Of a stretch of DNA of 64,000 nucleotides, positions 20,353-33,371 are shown one piece after another. Position 1 is the first letter of the stretch. Every line of letters starts with the position of its first letter. Position numbers and translations under genes: made by a program. The notes beneath the pieces were generated by a model, which made no database searches, was not told the origin of the DNA, and saw only the letters and a list, made by a program, of their open reading frames with translations. This stretch comes from Epiperipatus broadwayi (taxonomy: Eukaryota > Onychophora > Udeonychophora > Euonychophora > Peripatidae): positions 1,056,001 through 1,120,000 of the forward strand of contig JAQFVV010012668.1 in the NCBI GenBank assembly GCA_028023455.1, written 5' to 3'.

Positions 20353-23039
20353 TTAACAGTACAGTATGTGCATAATTGTATACATATACGCAAAGCAAAA
20401 AAAAAAAAGCTTCCTTGGTTTTGATTTTCAATATCTCGAAAAAAAAAAAAAATGCAAATTTAGTTTTTGAATAAAAAAAAAACATTTATTTTTTTAAAAT
20501 AAAGTATATTTATCATATATTATTTAAAAGTCTATTTAATTATGCATAATAGCAAGTATGTCAAAACTTCATTTACAGAATGATTTGTCTTCTATGCTTT
20601 GAATTTATGTAAATATTCTCAGAAAATAAAATTAAAAAAATTTCCAGCTGATAAATATTAACGTGCAATTAAAAAAAAAAAAACTTGTCAAAACAGTGTT
20701 TATCTTTTAATGTCATAACACACATGTAATCAATATATAAAATAAATAAAAGTTACATGAGGTGAATAAAAATCAGTTATTAAATTAGTAAAAGCTATCT
20801 AAGATTTCATAATCCTGATAAACAAATACAGTATTAATATTTTATTATCTTGAGGTGTTGTTATATCTTTCTTTCATTTTATAATTTCACCACTTTTTAT
20901 ATTTTGATAAATACAACTTCATCTGTAATATTTGTTTAATATATATATATATTAAGTATTTCAACGAATAATTCTGAAATTAGAAATTACGAACGTATTT
21001 TCTTTAGCACATGCAATAAATATTGAATATTCTTGCTAAATATTAAGCTTAGAATGGGTTTCGTGCCTGAAGCAGTGGACAACTCTACCATCAATAATGT
21101 AGGTAAGCCACACCAATTGATTTCTCAATTGCAACAGGGGGAACTTTATTTTCTATCTAAAAATCGATACGTGCACATTATTAATCATTATTGAATTTCT
21201 TTTATTCTCCCTACTTTTATGTCATCTAGTTCAATTTTTAATAATAAATATATGCTAAATGGTAGTGCTTAATAAATCTTTACTCAGTGGTGTTCTTGTC
21301 AAATATCCCTAGATTAGTTTTAGTTTATAACTTTCATCAGTCAGGAACTTTTTGGATTTTTTTGAACAATGTACTTGGATCATTGACTCTAATATATCTT
21401 TGCTCTAGAAGTCCGTTTTTTTATTTTTAATAATATTAAACTAACAACGTAAATTGAAAAATCTTTTAATTTTTTAAAAATACATTTCTTCTTTAATTTT
21501 ATTTTAATTTTTCAGTTTATTATTTTTATAACTCATATAAAAGCAGATGTAAAACTATTTCAATTTCTATATATGGTAACCTTAACCTTTTTTTAATAAG
21601 TTTTCTAATGAACAACAATCTGTAACCTGGGATTAGATGGTAAACTGTTAGTCAGTGATGGATTATTGGTCTTATACCAATTCTGGTCAAAAAATAAAAT
21701 GTCCAAGATTGTAATAAAAAAAAAAAATTAAGGTCATCATAAGATATGGAAACGGAATCAGTTTCAGATCTAAATAACTATGCTGGCAAATAAGCATGGA
21801 TTGAGAACATTAAAAAAAGATTTTCAATTTTGGTTGGTAGCTTGATAATAGAATATAAAGTAATAAAAAAGGTTGCTAAATGAAAGATGTATTAGATTCA
21901 AAGATCCAAGTGCACAATTAAAAAAATTCAAAAAGTTCCTCACTGATGAAAATCATAAGCTAGAAATTAGTGGGAACGTTTGAAGAAGTTAGTACTGTAT
22001 AAAGATTTATTAATTAGTACCCTCCAGTATCTATGAATAACTAAAGGTTATATCAGATGGCATAGGAATAAGAAGAAAAAAAAATTGCTAATGAATAAAG
22101 TGAATTAGATGATATATTGATGGTCATGAATGTATAGCTAGGTTGGCTAAGAGCTGTCTAATCTGAAAGAAAATCCTAAGCATGTTATTAACTGGAAAAA
22201 TTTTCAAGATTCATCCAGTCTGAACTCAAACCTCAAGTCGCAGAAAAGCATTGCAGATGGATATGCTAATTAGTATTCTTAATAAGTGATATAATAAAAC
22301 TATTAGTTAACATAGAAATATTTAATAAACTACTAATCAAAATTAAAAAATGCTGATCAAAAGTCTCAACTAAATAAAGTTATGTAAGAATAGTTTTCAA
22401 ACAATGAAAGTACTGAGAAAATTGTGGAAATTAAACTTTCAACTTAAATTATAATACTTAGAGAAATGTTTTTTGATTATTAACACTTAGAGAAATATAT
22501 TAAGCTTTTATAGTTATCACACTAAAAATTAGAAACAAATAAACGAACACATAATAGAAAAATTGCAATAATTGGAATATTAATAATATAGTGATTTTAT
22601 TCTGGATAATTATTATATAATATAATAGAGAAAAAACACGAAGTTAATTTATTGAACAAATTTATACAACAATTTATTCTATTTTTTGTTAAAGTTTTTA
22701 ATAATCATAAAATTATTCCTTACTAAATTCCATTCCGATTAGAAAAACAAAAAATCAAACAAATGAACTGCGTTTATTTAAGTTTTTTTTTTTTGCTTAG
22801 ATACTTCAAATAAAAATAAATAAGTTTTTTTTCTTTAAATAACTGATTTATGAATATTAATTAAATACTCCAAAAACTTGAGCAGAGAAAAGCCACTATC
22901 GAAAAGTATTTTTAAACCAAATATATATATATATCAATATCAAAGTGCAAAATTAATTAACTATCAAAGCCTGGGAGAAGGCTGAATATATAGTTTATAA
23001 AATATGCAAATTATTGTAATGAGAAATGTAAATTGTAAA
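20353..23039. other. No recognisable gene
   Basis: AT-rich with poly-A and (TA)n tracts. Between about 21,600 and 22,300 the composition is slightly less extreme and scattered plus-strand fragments could be retroelement debris, but no motif could be named. A short open stretch at 21,054-21,103 was considered as an exon and rejected. Confidence 0.45.
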
Positions 23040-23600
23040 AGTCAGATATTCCATTTTTTTGACAAAGGATACAAAACATCTTCCTGTTGATTGAATTTGG
23101 GTCTCTTGCAATAACCCATGCCTCCTTGAACTTGTTCTTATGATCATCCCTCTCTGTGCAGACGATCTTAATAATAGAAGAGGAAAACATATGTCTTTTT
23201 ATAAAGATAGGAGTGCTGGGTGATTCTTGTAGATCTATTAGCTAGAGACTTCCTGTGGTATGCTACTCTACATGCTGGAAATCGGTATGGAATTTTATAA
23301 ACTATTTGAGGAGCATGTTTGAATGGAATTCGGTCTTTAGTATTGTTCAGAAGATTGTTAAGAGAGGGCAGTGTTCTAAATGCTATTTGAGCATTATCCA
23401 AGCAAATTCTCTGAAGCTTAGATGACATGCTAGGAATTTATGGGAGGCTAATCCATGGTTTGGGTGGAATAATGTTGGTAGTGGCTTGTATAATATTCAT
23501 ATAAATTTTTTTACTATTTTTATTAATATTGAATCTTTGTAGCCTACTTCTGTAAGATCTTTGATATATTCTTCAATGTTAATTAAGTAACATTAGAAAA
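23040..23600 (-). pseudogene. Penelope-like element 2: GIY-YIG endonuclease remnant
   Basis: The minus-strand open frame 23,168-23,428 reads NTKDRIPFKHAPQIVYKIPY (connector and GIY position), then AYHRKSLANRSTRITQH, aligning with the YIGxTxRxLxTRIxEH block of Penelope-type nucleases. The Arg and His are kept and YIG is lost. Downstream in another frame, about 23,150-23,045, KNKFKEAWVIARDPNSINRK matches the C-terminal EAxxI...INR signature. Upstream, 23,600-23,460, IEEYIKDLTEVGYKDS resembles the RT thumb. At least two frameshifts are needed. Its residues differ clearly from element 1, so it is a different family. Confidence 0.65.
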
Positions 23601-24076
23601 AAAAATGTTAACTATTATTAATATTGACTGAATTTTTTTTTATCATTGCAACTATTTTTTTTTATTGTATTATGGTTCATATAAATGTTGGCCATTCACA
23701 CAATGTCCAATAAATATTGAAAATTTCCTTCATTAAATTACTCAAATCACTATGCACATGAAAAATTCACCAAAAGATTTTCATTATTTAGATGGCAAAT
23801 AAATCAATCCTGACCTTCTTAAATGTCTAAAAATTACACAAAATGAACTTGACAGGAAAATATTTTGTATAAGTAAATAAATTATAGTACATTACATTCA
23901 CAAAAATATTAAATAAACAGTACAGATAACAAATTCCTGAACAAAACCAAAAAAATTCTAACATCCTATTGTAATATTTAAATGATTTTATTAAGAAAGG
24001 AGTTTGCTATTAACTGAAAGGAGACCCTTTGATTGCTCTTGGAGGCCTTAAAGGAACTGAACTGGGAAAATTCCTA
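23601..24076. other. No recognisable feature
   Basis: AT-rich spacer up to the 5' end of RTE copy 2. Confidence 0.5.
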
Positions 24077-25620
24077 ATGTCCACTCCATACGTTCTTGTC
24101 AATGCAGCTGTTATTACTAGTGATTATTCATACAGTATATGAACATGGATGGGCTGCTTACCAACATGCACTAGCCAGTGTGGTGAGTTTATTGGCTTTT
24201 TTCTTGAGTTTAAGATCAAGAAATACCATGGTCTTTCTTCTCAGTTGCCTGATAAGACAGAATGAATGTATGTGTAAATAATAACTATTTTTCCAATAGA
24301 TATAGGCAATCATGACAGTTAAAAATAAATAATGGTCCTTATTCCCAGGAGGCTGTAAAGACAACAACCAAGGCATCAGTTGGTGGCCAAAGGTAGAGGG
24401 TGTTAAGAATCCCTGATTGTGGACCCAACCTGCCATTTGATGACTTTTTTATTTACTTACTTACAACTGCAGATCATTTTCAAGTGAAGTAAGATTGCAA
24501 GAATTAGAAGAACTGTCTTATATTAAATGGGACATTATTGGACTTTGTGAAGTTAGAAGAAAAGATGAAAAGACAATTGATTTAAAAAGTGGGCATGTAG
24601 TCTACTATAAAGGCACAAGTATTGGAAATACTAGTGAAGTAGGATTCATTATAAATAAAAAGTGGAAGAATAACATTGTGGAGATTAATGGTGTGTCAGA
24701 CAGAGTAGCAAGATTGGTTTTATACAACATAATAGCAGATACCAAATGCAGATAATTCAGATTTATGCCCCAACAAGTTCTCATAGTGATGAAGTAGTAG
24801 AAGATTTTTATGTGGATGCACAAAAGACTTATGATCAGAGTAAACAACATTTTAAAATTGTTATGGGAGACTTTAATGCTAGAATTGGAAAACAAATGAA
24901 AGATGAAAGTGCTGTAGCTAATTTTGGTTATGGTAATAGAAATGAGAGAGGACATAGAATTGTGAGTTTGAGAAAAATAAAAACTTTATATTATGAATTC
25001 TTCTTTGAAAAAAATGTTAAAAGGAAATAGACATGGAATGATCCACATGAAGGTACAGCAGAATTGGATTATATTTTGACTAACAGAAAATATATATTTC
25101 AAGATTGTAATGCTCTTAATAAATTTAACACAGGAAGTGTTCATCGATTAGTAAGATGTAAGATATGTGTTAATGCAAAACTAAAGAGACAAAAATTATT
25201 AAGAACAATATTTACAGTTGATATTCCTAATCTTCAGAAACATTCTAATGAATTTAAATTAGAACTTACAAATTGATTTCAAGTATTAGTAATTTTAAAT
25301 ACTATTCAGATTTGAATGAAATTAATATGAAAATAACTGATACACTTTTAAAAACTGTAACAAAGATAGCTGGTAGAAAAAAGCAGCAGTTGACAATAAT
25401 ATTTCTACTGAGACTAGAGAATTTATGAAGAAAAGAAGGAATATGAAGATATACAAAAATGATGCATTAAAAAGGATAGAATATCTCAAATTTTGTAAAA
25501 TGGTGCAGAAAAGAGTTGAAAATGATATAAGAAAATATAACTGTGAACTAGCCAGGAATGCTGTAGAAGAAAATCTCAAGAGTGTAAAACAACATTTTGG
25601 TATTGGGAGAAAAATTATTT
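24077..25620 (+). mobile_element. RTE-type LINE copy 2, 5' end present, 3' part missing
   Basis: Homology with copy 1 begins at atgtccactc, the same base as at 15,745, and runs through the 5' leader and endonuclease into the linker. It stops near 25,620, at the position equivalent to about 17,300 in copy 1. The RT and tail are absent. Identity with copy 1 is high by eye (roughly 90% over long runs). Losing the 3' rather than the 5' part is the reverse of ordinary LINE truncation. Confidence 0.88.
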
Positions 25621-25649
25621 GTTATTTTATGCAACTTTTGTACATATAG
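24495..25649 (+). pseudogene. RTE endonuclease domain, copy 2, broken
   Basis: Pieces in order: 24,495-24,755 (SYIKWDIIGLCEVRRKDEK, GFIINKKWKNNIVEINGVSD), 24,746-25,030 (IIQIYAPTSSHSDE, MGDFNARIG), 25,064-25,276 (MDYILTNRKYIFQDC, then GSVHRLVRC) and 25,425-25,649 (linker, FGIGRKI). The metal-site Asp of SDH has become Val (SVH), there is an in-frame stop at about 25,029 and several frameshifts, so it is dead. It preserves the older frame near 24,705 (SDRVARLV), which shows where copy 1 lost a base. Confidence 0.85.
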
Positions 25650-25956
25650 ATAAATAATCTTTTGGATCAATATGGGAGTATAGCTACCTCCTATTTAATA
25701 GACTTGGAAAATTGGATGGTAAAGGGATATCTAAAAAAAATTTAGTTAAAGGTAAAATAAATAACTAGCATTAATCCTTCCACTTTTTCTCCATCTTTGT
25801 AGAATGATTATAGTAATAATTGCATTGTAATTGGGTTTTTTTAATGTCTGTTTTATGTTTAGTCAAAATGATTTTGAGAGCATCTTCCAAGATTATCTTA
25901 AATAGACAAAATCTTGATATTTTTTGTTTTACAATTTCATACATGTATTACATTTA
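25621..25956. other. No recognisable feature
   Basis: Short AT-rich spacer; the end of RTE homology lies just upstream. Confidence 0.5.
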
Positions 25957-26063
25957 TTATCCATTCTCTTTTTTATACTTTACTAAATGTAATTATACTT
26001 TTATTTTTAATGAAAATAAAAGTATAATTACATTTAGTAAAGTATAAAAAAGAGAATGGATAA
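25957..26063. repeat. 107-bp near-perfect palindrome
   Basis: About 50 bp beginning ttatccattctcttttttat is mirrored by a reverse complement ending agagaatggataa, with only about six unpaired bases (taatga) in the centre. I saw no mismatch in the arms. There is no GC-rich core, tail or flanking duplication. It may be a tiny fold-back element, a hairpin-mediated inverted duplication or an assembly artefact. Confidence 0.9.
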
Positions 26064-29048
26064 TCAGAAATGGATTTTTGGTTGATCAAGATTGAGAAGC
26101 AAATGCAAAGCAAAAGAAAAATATTAAACAGCTTCCATCTATAACCATTGAAAATTATAAACGACAAGTAGCAATTTTAAGTAAGAAATACTGCAATATG
26201 TCATGGTCCCATCCACCATTAGAAATACGGCCTAAATTTTTTGTAGTGAAATACGTTTAGATTTTGATACAAGACAGGAGGACAGCATCAAATTATCCAA
26301 AAGTGAAGAGTTTGGGGATAGATGGAACTCAGATTGATGAACATTTTCAAGATATTTCAATAAGATATTTTGGCAAAAAGAAACTCTTAGCCAAGGAATG
26401 ATATCACTTGGGCAATTAACTGAAGTAAATTTAAAAAAAACAAAACATGAAAATATATAAAATTTAGATTGTCAGAGACTCACTTTACTAATGTTATTAA
26501 TCTTTAAATAATAATAAAAAATTAAATTACCTAACACATAACAAAACAACAACATATAAATGAGTGCACATACAAATTTATTTTTTGCTGTTGTTGATCT
26601 AACCAATAAAATAAAAAACAATTTGGTGAAACCACTTTAACATATACATATTATATATTGAAAGTTGGCTTAACGGTCAGACATATCGTTCTTGGTTCAT
26701 CAGACTATGTGAATCATGAAAAATTTTCTAGTTACAAATAGACTAAGATTTTTCTTTAAGATAACTGATCCATCGTCATCCAGTATAAATCCGAAAATAG
26801 GCATTATTAACTAAAAAATAAAAGGGCCAGTTTAATAGAGTTGATCAAATCAGCATCCATACATTCTATAGGCATTGAGCCAATTAATCACTATTATACA
26901 TTTATCTAATCTTGAAATACGCAATTTGATGCAGGCATATAAAAATAATCAATTGGGAGAGAAGATAGGAGTGAGAACTACAATGATCATAATATATTCA
27001 TATTATCCAGAAATAACAATAAAAGTCGACCGATAAATATAAAATTTAAAAAAATAGAAATATTCCTAAAGTGCTTAAATTTGAGATATAACTATTTTTT
27101 TTAATACAAAAAAATGTTTTTAAAAGAACCCCCCCCCCCCTTTCGCGATAGAAGTTTATGAAACATTTTGAACTGATTGGCATATATAATATGTATTCCA
27201 TTAAAATCGCTTTAGCATTTAAGATAAAAAATCTTTTGGAAAAAGGTTTCCGATAGAAAGCTTGTCCCATTATCCCGAAAGTCTGCATAGTATACATATA
27301 TTCTTTTTTTTTTTTTTCCAAACGTCATTAGAAGTTTATCCTTAAGTGGAACAATCATTCCAGTCCATTTGAACAAGTCAGAATTTATTTCCAATAAGCT
27401 TTAATGCAATTCAAAAGAGTATCTTAATGAAAAGCTATTTATAAAGTTCTTTAACACAGCAGACACAATGCTATTAGAATTGAATGCCAAATGTTAGGCC
27501 TTTATCTGGATCAATAAACAAAGAAATCAGCAATACTTGCCATCTAGAGTAACAATAACTTCAATAAAAATAGAATTATTAATTTCATATTAATAATTAC
27601 AATTACAATAATTTTCTTTTTTAACTAATAACAATGAAAAAAAGTTTTTTCTTCATAATTCAAATTTTATTATACTTAAAAATATATTTCTTCAAAATAA
27701 ATACGAAATTTCCTCAAAATATCGCAGTCCTTCAAAGATGTAATTTATTATATAAATAAAACCAAAACTATTCAGAGCTTATACTTATTTGTCAGTAATT
27801 CTACATACTTATATATTTTTTACCGATTTTTTTTTATTATTATTTCATTGAATAATCGAAATGAAAAAAGGTATTGCAAAAAAAACAAACAAAAAAAAAA
27901 AACCTGAAGTTAGTAGTATAGAAAGGCACATGACATTCGAAAACAAAAAGTGGCTTTAGGTAAACACTAAGAGCAGTAAACGGAAAGACAGATAGATAAT
28001 CCGAAGAAGGCGAAAGCCTGTCTAATAAATCTGGATACCTTTTCCAGATGATCATAAACCCGTTTTAAGACTATAAGAATATATTACAGGCCTTTATAAA
28101 TAATTAAATGGTTAGTTCGTGAAAATATCTGAGTTAGTTTTGGAAAAAGTAAATAAAAATATGGATGGGAGAGAGTATATCTAAATTAACTGGCATAAAA
28201 CTTGCAATATTTTTAGTTTTTCAAAAATAACCAAATAAAATAAGCGTAAGAAATATTAAAACTCAAGTATATTTTAGTTAATTAAACAATTTAAAACTCA
28301 TCTGACCAACTTAATATGAATTTAAAATGTATTTCCACAATTAATTGATAGAAACTAAAGTTTAAATTTGTATTGTATTCATAGGACAATTGTTTGGTGT
28401 ATAAGTTTATATTAAGTAATCTGCATTAATAAATGTTTTCTTGGTTATTATTTTTAAATCTTTCATTGTGTTAATTAATCTAAATATTTATATTATAAAA
28501 ATGAAGTGGAAGTAATATGTACAGGATGAGAGAATTTGTATGCATTTATTCAATCAATACAGTAATTAAATTACAGTGAGACTTTATTGAAATTATATAA
28601 GCAGTTTTTATTAGACCTGATTTACAAACAGTCAATTAATTTATAAAAAAAAAATTAAAGATGTAAAATTTTGGGTAAAGGAATCAAAGAGAAAATAGTA
28701 TTTGACGTTTATGATGTGTCATCAGGGTGTAATAATATATATATATTAGTTGTTAAAAACATTAGAAGGTGGGGCAATTGCATATTGGTTGATTCATTAA
28801 TACCATAACTCTTGGATAAAGTACAAATTTTGGAACTTCAAGGAAAAAATAATCAGCACAATTTATGAATATGAAGATGGATATTTAAAAAGGATTAAAA
28901 ACGGAATTGCACTAAGTTAATGTAATTTGAGATTCATATTCAAAAGACAAACTTGATAGGGAAAAATCTTACCTATCTATAGTGTTCTTGATTCCCTGAT
29001 AATTTTTTTCCATTAAAGTTTTTTAAATAAAAATTGAAAAATTTGAAC
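26064..29048. other. No recognisable gene
   Basis: AT-rich; contains a 12-base C tract at 27,129-27,140 next to tcgcga, unusual for this DNA. Short minus-strand open frames (27,046-27,321 and 27,840-28,055) carry no known motif. Confidence 0.5.
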
Positions 29049-30030
29049 ATGGCATCAAAGCCATCACCTAACCAGGTATTTCCATGCCAGTATCACCAGT
29101 TTTCAAGGTCAAAATAAAAAACTCCAGCAAACATCTGCCAACATACTTAAAAATAATGTCACCAGCACCTTAATCCAAAGATCAAATCTCAAGCAAATGC
29201 ATAGTAACAAAGCACAAATTTCAAACAATAAAAATAATATTTCAATAGCTCCAATCAACAGATTCTCACCAAAGATCAAATTTCAGTTGTAATAATGTTA
29301 AAACACCCAAAAACAAAAATAATATTTTAATTGCTCCTATTATGAGTTCCTCAGTTCAAAAGTCAAATCTCAAACATCTCTATCAGCAAAAATGACACTA
29401 TTTTAATTCTTCCAAAAGCAATGCCATATTTCTGCAGAACCACGCTAAATGACCAAGAAAATGGACCTTGATGCACAAAAGGCCCAATGCCCTCCCTATG
29501 GATCTGGACAATATAGAGATGCTAGCCACAATCATGTTAGTGATTACTGATTCCACTTTGACTCTCTACAAGTTTCCTCAGAAAGTTCTCTATATGACAA
29601 CATCACAATGCATGTGCTGTGAGATACAATGAGTTGCATCACTGAACATCCAAATCCTAGGTACATTACAATCATATCAAATCACTCAGAGGGAGCATTT
29701 TCAAACCCAGATTAAATGTAGTATTAAAAAAATTCCTATTTTGGATATTACCCATAAGATTTCCAGCAAATGATGCAGCCTTTTGAGACAGTCACCTCTT
29801 TCTAATTAATTATTTTCAACTTCATTCTCCCTTACCCATAACCAATAACAACTATGAATAAAAAATTCAATTGCACCAAGATATTGATCCAAATACAATT
29901 GCTACCCATGTACTCAACCAGAAATCAACATTATGTTTATACATCCATGGTTTAAAATTGCAGTGCTATTGCTGTGGCCAGAGAAATCACCTGACTCAGT
30001 GCTCCAATGCACTGGTTCCATCAGCAATGG
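29049..30030 (+). pseudogene. LINE ORF1 (Gag-like) remnant with zinc knuckle
   Basis: A plausible start is the ATG at 29,049 (MASKPSPNQVF). The clearest motif is at about 29,960-30,010: QCYCCGQRNHLTQC, a CCHC knuckle in which one residue before the last Cys has been lost (normal spacing C-x2-C-x4-H-x4-C). Such knuckles bind the element RNA in ORF1 proteins of Jockey-type LINEs. Many stops and shifts separate the pieces. It could alternatively be a retroviral-type Gag, but no protease follows and an endonuclease does. Confidence 0.5.
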
Positions 30031-30693
30031 TATTCTGACGCCCTAACATCTTCCCAACATCCTCTGCCCCTGAATCCAGTATATGTGCCAATAGATTCTA
30101 CTGTCAAACCCAATCAAAAACCTTTTTTCATACACATGGTCAGCCTTGCATTCAGACTAATCAACCTGCCAATCTCCTAAATCATCAATAATATCAAACT
30201 GTGATACTATCACCCAAACTTTATCTGAAACACTTCTACATAAAAACATGGTACAGGCCAACATATCATAAAAAACCAAGACCTCAATGCAAGTCATGGA
30301 AAGAACTGCTTCATGCTCATCTCTTATGTACTTCCCAATGAAGCCAGAAGAAAACCCCGAATGACCCAAGAAATATCACCAGTTTAAAAAATTAAAAATC
30401 ATTGACAGATACTACATACCATTGGTTACTGAACCAGCTCACAACCTCCAAATGCCCATGGAAAGTACAACCTTAGTGTACTAATCCAGTGATCCAACAA
30501 GTTCACCTTTGATACCCAAAAACACCACCACCAAAACACAACTTTTCCCCCTCCAATTCAACTAACCAGTTATTTCCAGTCATAACTGATCATCAAACAA
30601 TTGCTCTCACAGATAGTTAACATTATAAATGTCTAATATCATTCTGCATTTCCATCCTTCACACACACCCTTCTCCAACCTTCCTTATTTGCT

Positions 30694-31300
30694 ATGAAGT
30701 TGAAAATAATATTACTTAATATCTGCAAACTCAAATTCACCAACCGAACTACACCAACTGTAAAAGTAGATTGTCATCATCTAACTACATATCCTAGGAT
30801 TTTTGGAAACAAAAAATTTACAGGGAATTTCTGGTTGACTCCATTGTCCAATTCACAAAGATGGTTTCTGGGCTTGCTCCAAGGAACCCTTATCACCATC
30901 AGTAAGCACTGTGCTTCTTTTCACCTCTGAATGTCCATTCATGTCATTCAAAATATTATATATTGATGCTCACCTTCTAATTAGCACATTTCATCACCAA
31001 AAAGTAACATTAGATTTTGTCTATATGGCACTGGTTATACAATCATAACACATCAAACAAACAATCAACTCATTATTTATATACAGCTTACACTCAACTA
31101 TAGTAATGATAACATCAACTTAGATTACACAATCTTTACTAATAAATAGCTTCATCTAAACACCCCACTCATGAGACCACTGTGCCAACCTTATTGAGCT
31201 ATGCTTCTATTCCCCAATGTTGCATCATCTAATAAAACTTTACCTTAACCTTACACTATTCTCTGATCATTCAGCACAAGATATTTAATTTCAAGGACAT
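30694..31300 (+). pseudogene. LINE endonuclease domain remnant
   Basis: The domain starts with MKLKIILLNICKL, the usual opening strand of AP-type LINE endonucleases (LKIxxxNIxGL). It closes near 31,255-31,275 with LFSDHSAQ, the conserved SDHxP metal-binding and catalytic region. The part between is broken into several frames (first 30,694-30,930). After it, 31,497-31,709 reads as a linker toward the RT, which is cut off by the LTR element. Confidence 0.5.
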
Positions 31301-32328
31301 CCACGCATATAAAAGAACCAGTGTGATTCTCCTTGCAGCCAATACTGAGTTCATTTTTTTCTGAAATGTAAACTATATTAAACAATTTACAATGAATGGC
31401 TATAGATCCAGTTCAAAGGTACCTTATTTTCAATCACACATTATCATTTAATATAAAACACTTGAAACACCCCCCTCTACCTTCTTGGCTTGAATTTTGA
31501 CCAATGATTTACTCAAAAGAATTGTCAAAACTAAACAAAATTTACAGGCTCACTCATACCTATCACCACATTTGAAACCACTTGAGAAACTACCTTGTTA
31601 CCAAAAAAAAAATCTGTGTTACCCAACAGGGTACATGGACCAGAGGATACATACAGTGGCCATTGGGCCACTCATCCTTATTGAAGATTCCCATGGCACT
31701 TCAAACTGAAGAGATGGGTAAATTTACTGCACAAAATGATTGACCCTATAGTAATTGTAACTATGTGTATAGCAGCCAAATGGTTCTACAAATAAACAAC
31801 TATGAGAAGCAAATGATAGTTTTAGAGTAACATGTTAAATAAACAATCAACAATTATTTAATGGTAAAATTGAAAATTAGTATTTGGGGTTTAATATATA
31901 TATATAAATGAGCATAATAGAGGTATTTACAAGCTTATTACAACCATACATTCCAAACTTCGTGTGCCGGGGAGCATGTTCTAAGTGTTATCGTGGGTTT
32001 TCTTTCTGTAAGTCAGGTGCTTGGTCCTAATGTTGTATTATGAGAGTGGACTAATTAGATATACTTATCTCATGTATTTTTAGAAAATAGAAAAGCATTA
32101 CACTCAATACTTGCTTTAGTATATGCATAAAAATAATAATCAGACAAATTAATAAATAATACAATAATTTATTAATAAAAAAAAGTAAATCAATGGAGTA
32201 TTATTTATAAATTCCTTCTTGAATATTTCTCAAGTTAAATATGAGGGCAGAATTTTTTATATTTCTAATTGTTCATTATATCTTTTCACATCTGTCTATA
32301 AAAAAGATATTATTTATTTTGATGCAAC

Positions 32329-32510
32329 TCCACTAAACATCACATGATCACATATTTCTTATGCTTGCTCATAACTGTTATTAAAACAGGCAAAATTCTC
32401 CATACAGTAATGCCACTCAGTGCGAGCCAGAGTAACCAATGGATGGCAGAAGGCTTGTGCATAAAATCCCTGAGAAGCACTACTGTATGGAGAGTTTTTC
32501 CTGTTTTAAC
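32329..32510 (-). mobile_element. Short hairpin element, copy 2, inside the left LTR
   Basis: Arms at 32,381-32,412 and 32,478-32,509 pair over 32 bp with three mismatches around a 65-nt loop. The tail, on the left because the element is reversed, contains the complement of aacagttatgagcaagcataag and gtgatcatgtgatg, matching copies 1 and 3. The right LTR (near 39,450-39,475) reads straight across the site without it, so this is a real insertion later than the LTR element. Confidence 0.75.
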
Positions 32511-33297
32511 TTTCATTTAATTACTTTCATTCATATTATTTTTTGATGAATTATAACACAGTTCATTCCATGAATAATGAAAATTTAAAGATTTTATTAT
32601 TCTCATTCATTAATGAACAAAATATAATGTCATATTTGACAATATCAACTTTCAGTTTTCATGTATGTCAATATGTCTTTTTATTTATTCATCTTAAATA
32701 TTCCAAAACAATATAAACATTAAAACTTTTCCACTTTTAAACTATCACACAAACATTGAACATACTATTAGTATTTTATTTTGCTTGAAACAAAATAAAC
32801 TTTCTTGACAATTTATCAGCAAGTTTCTGCTTCATTTTCCTCTGTAGCAGCTTTCCATAGATGACAAAGTAAAACACTGGACAATGCACTAAGGATAAGA
32901 GTTGATGTGATACTTGCTTCAGTTTAGTGCTCCATATTTAAAGAATAGCTTAATATAATGGGTATTTTCATAACTACTTAAAATGATACTCCTTGTATAA
33001 TGTTTTATTAAACTTGATAGTTAATTCTTTTACTCTTCTACTTCTTGAAATAATAATGAGAGAGCTAGACTTATCTCCTTTGCATATTATTGACTATCAT
33101 TTATTTACAAAGTGTAGCTTTATTTATAATTTTTGGGATTGTCTCCTCAGCGAAAATTAGATAAACATATCAGCACATATTTACCAAATAAATAGCCTTT
33201 ATCCACATAATCATTTTCTGCATGTGAATATTTCAATCCTTATTTGTTTATTTTCATTTTATATATATATATGTGTAAGTAAACCTATACATGTTAT

Positions 33298-33371
33298 TTT
33301 ACAAAATATACTCACAATGTAACAATGACATCACTTTACAAAATATACTCACAATGTAACAATGACATCAC
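33298..33371. repeat. 37-bp tandem duplication within the left LTR
   Basis: The unit tttacaaaatatactcac... is present twice in a row with identical sequence; the right LTR has only one related unit (about 40,310-40,340). It is a local duplication after insertion. Confidence 0.85.

Larger units (their letters stand above)
29049..31755 (+). mobile_element. Jockey-like LINE, 5' half (interrupted by the LTR element)
   Basis: A C-rich, A-rich plus strand distinguishes this from surrounding DNA, and the same texture resumes after the LTR element at 40,484-42,815. The order is an ORF1 with zinc knuckle, an endonuclease ending in SDHS, and a linker. The element is split at 31,756 by the Ty3-like insertion. 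All frames are heavily broken. Confidence 0.6.

Noticed and set aside
21054-21103. A plus-strand stretch reading VPEAVDNSTINNV followed by a GTAAG-like donor in phase 1, resembling the Sema2 segment just before NGNP.
   Set aside because: It is on the wrong strand relative to the two certain exons, the residues before it do not match a sema domain, and the frame continues open across the supposed donor. Probably chance or part of a repeat.
27046-27394. Minus-strand open frames around the C12 tract as a possible small gene.
   Set aside because: Composition is low complexity, the frames overlap each other and no motif or splice signal supports them.
30157-30369. Minus-strand 70-codon open frame with a globular-looking composition.
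   Set aside because: It lies antisense to the Jockey-like LINE remnant and has no motif.
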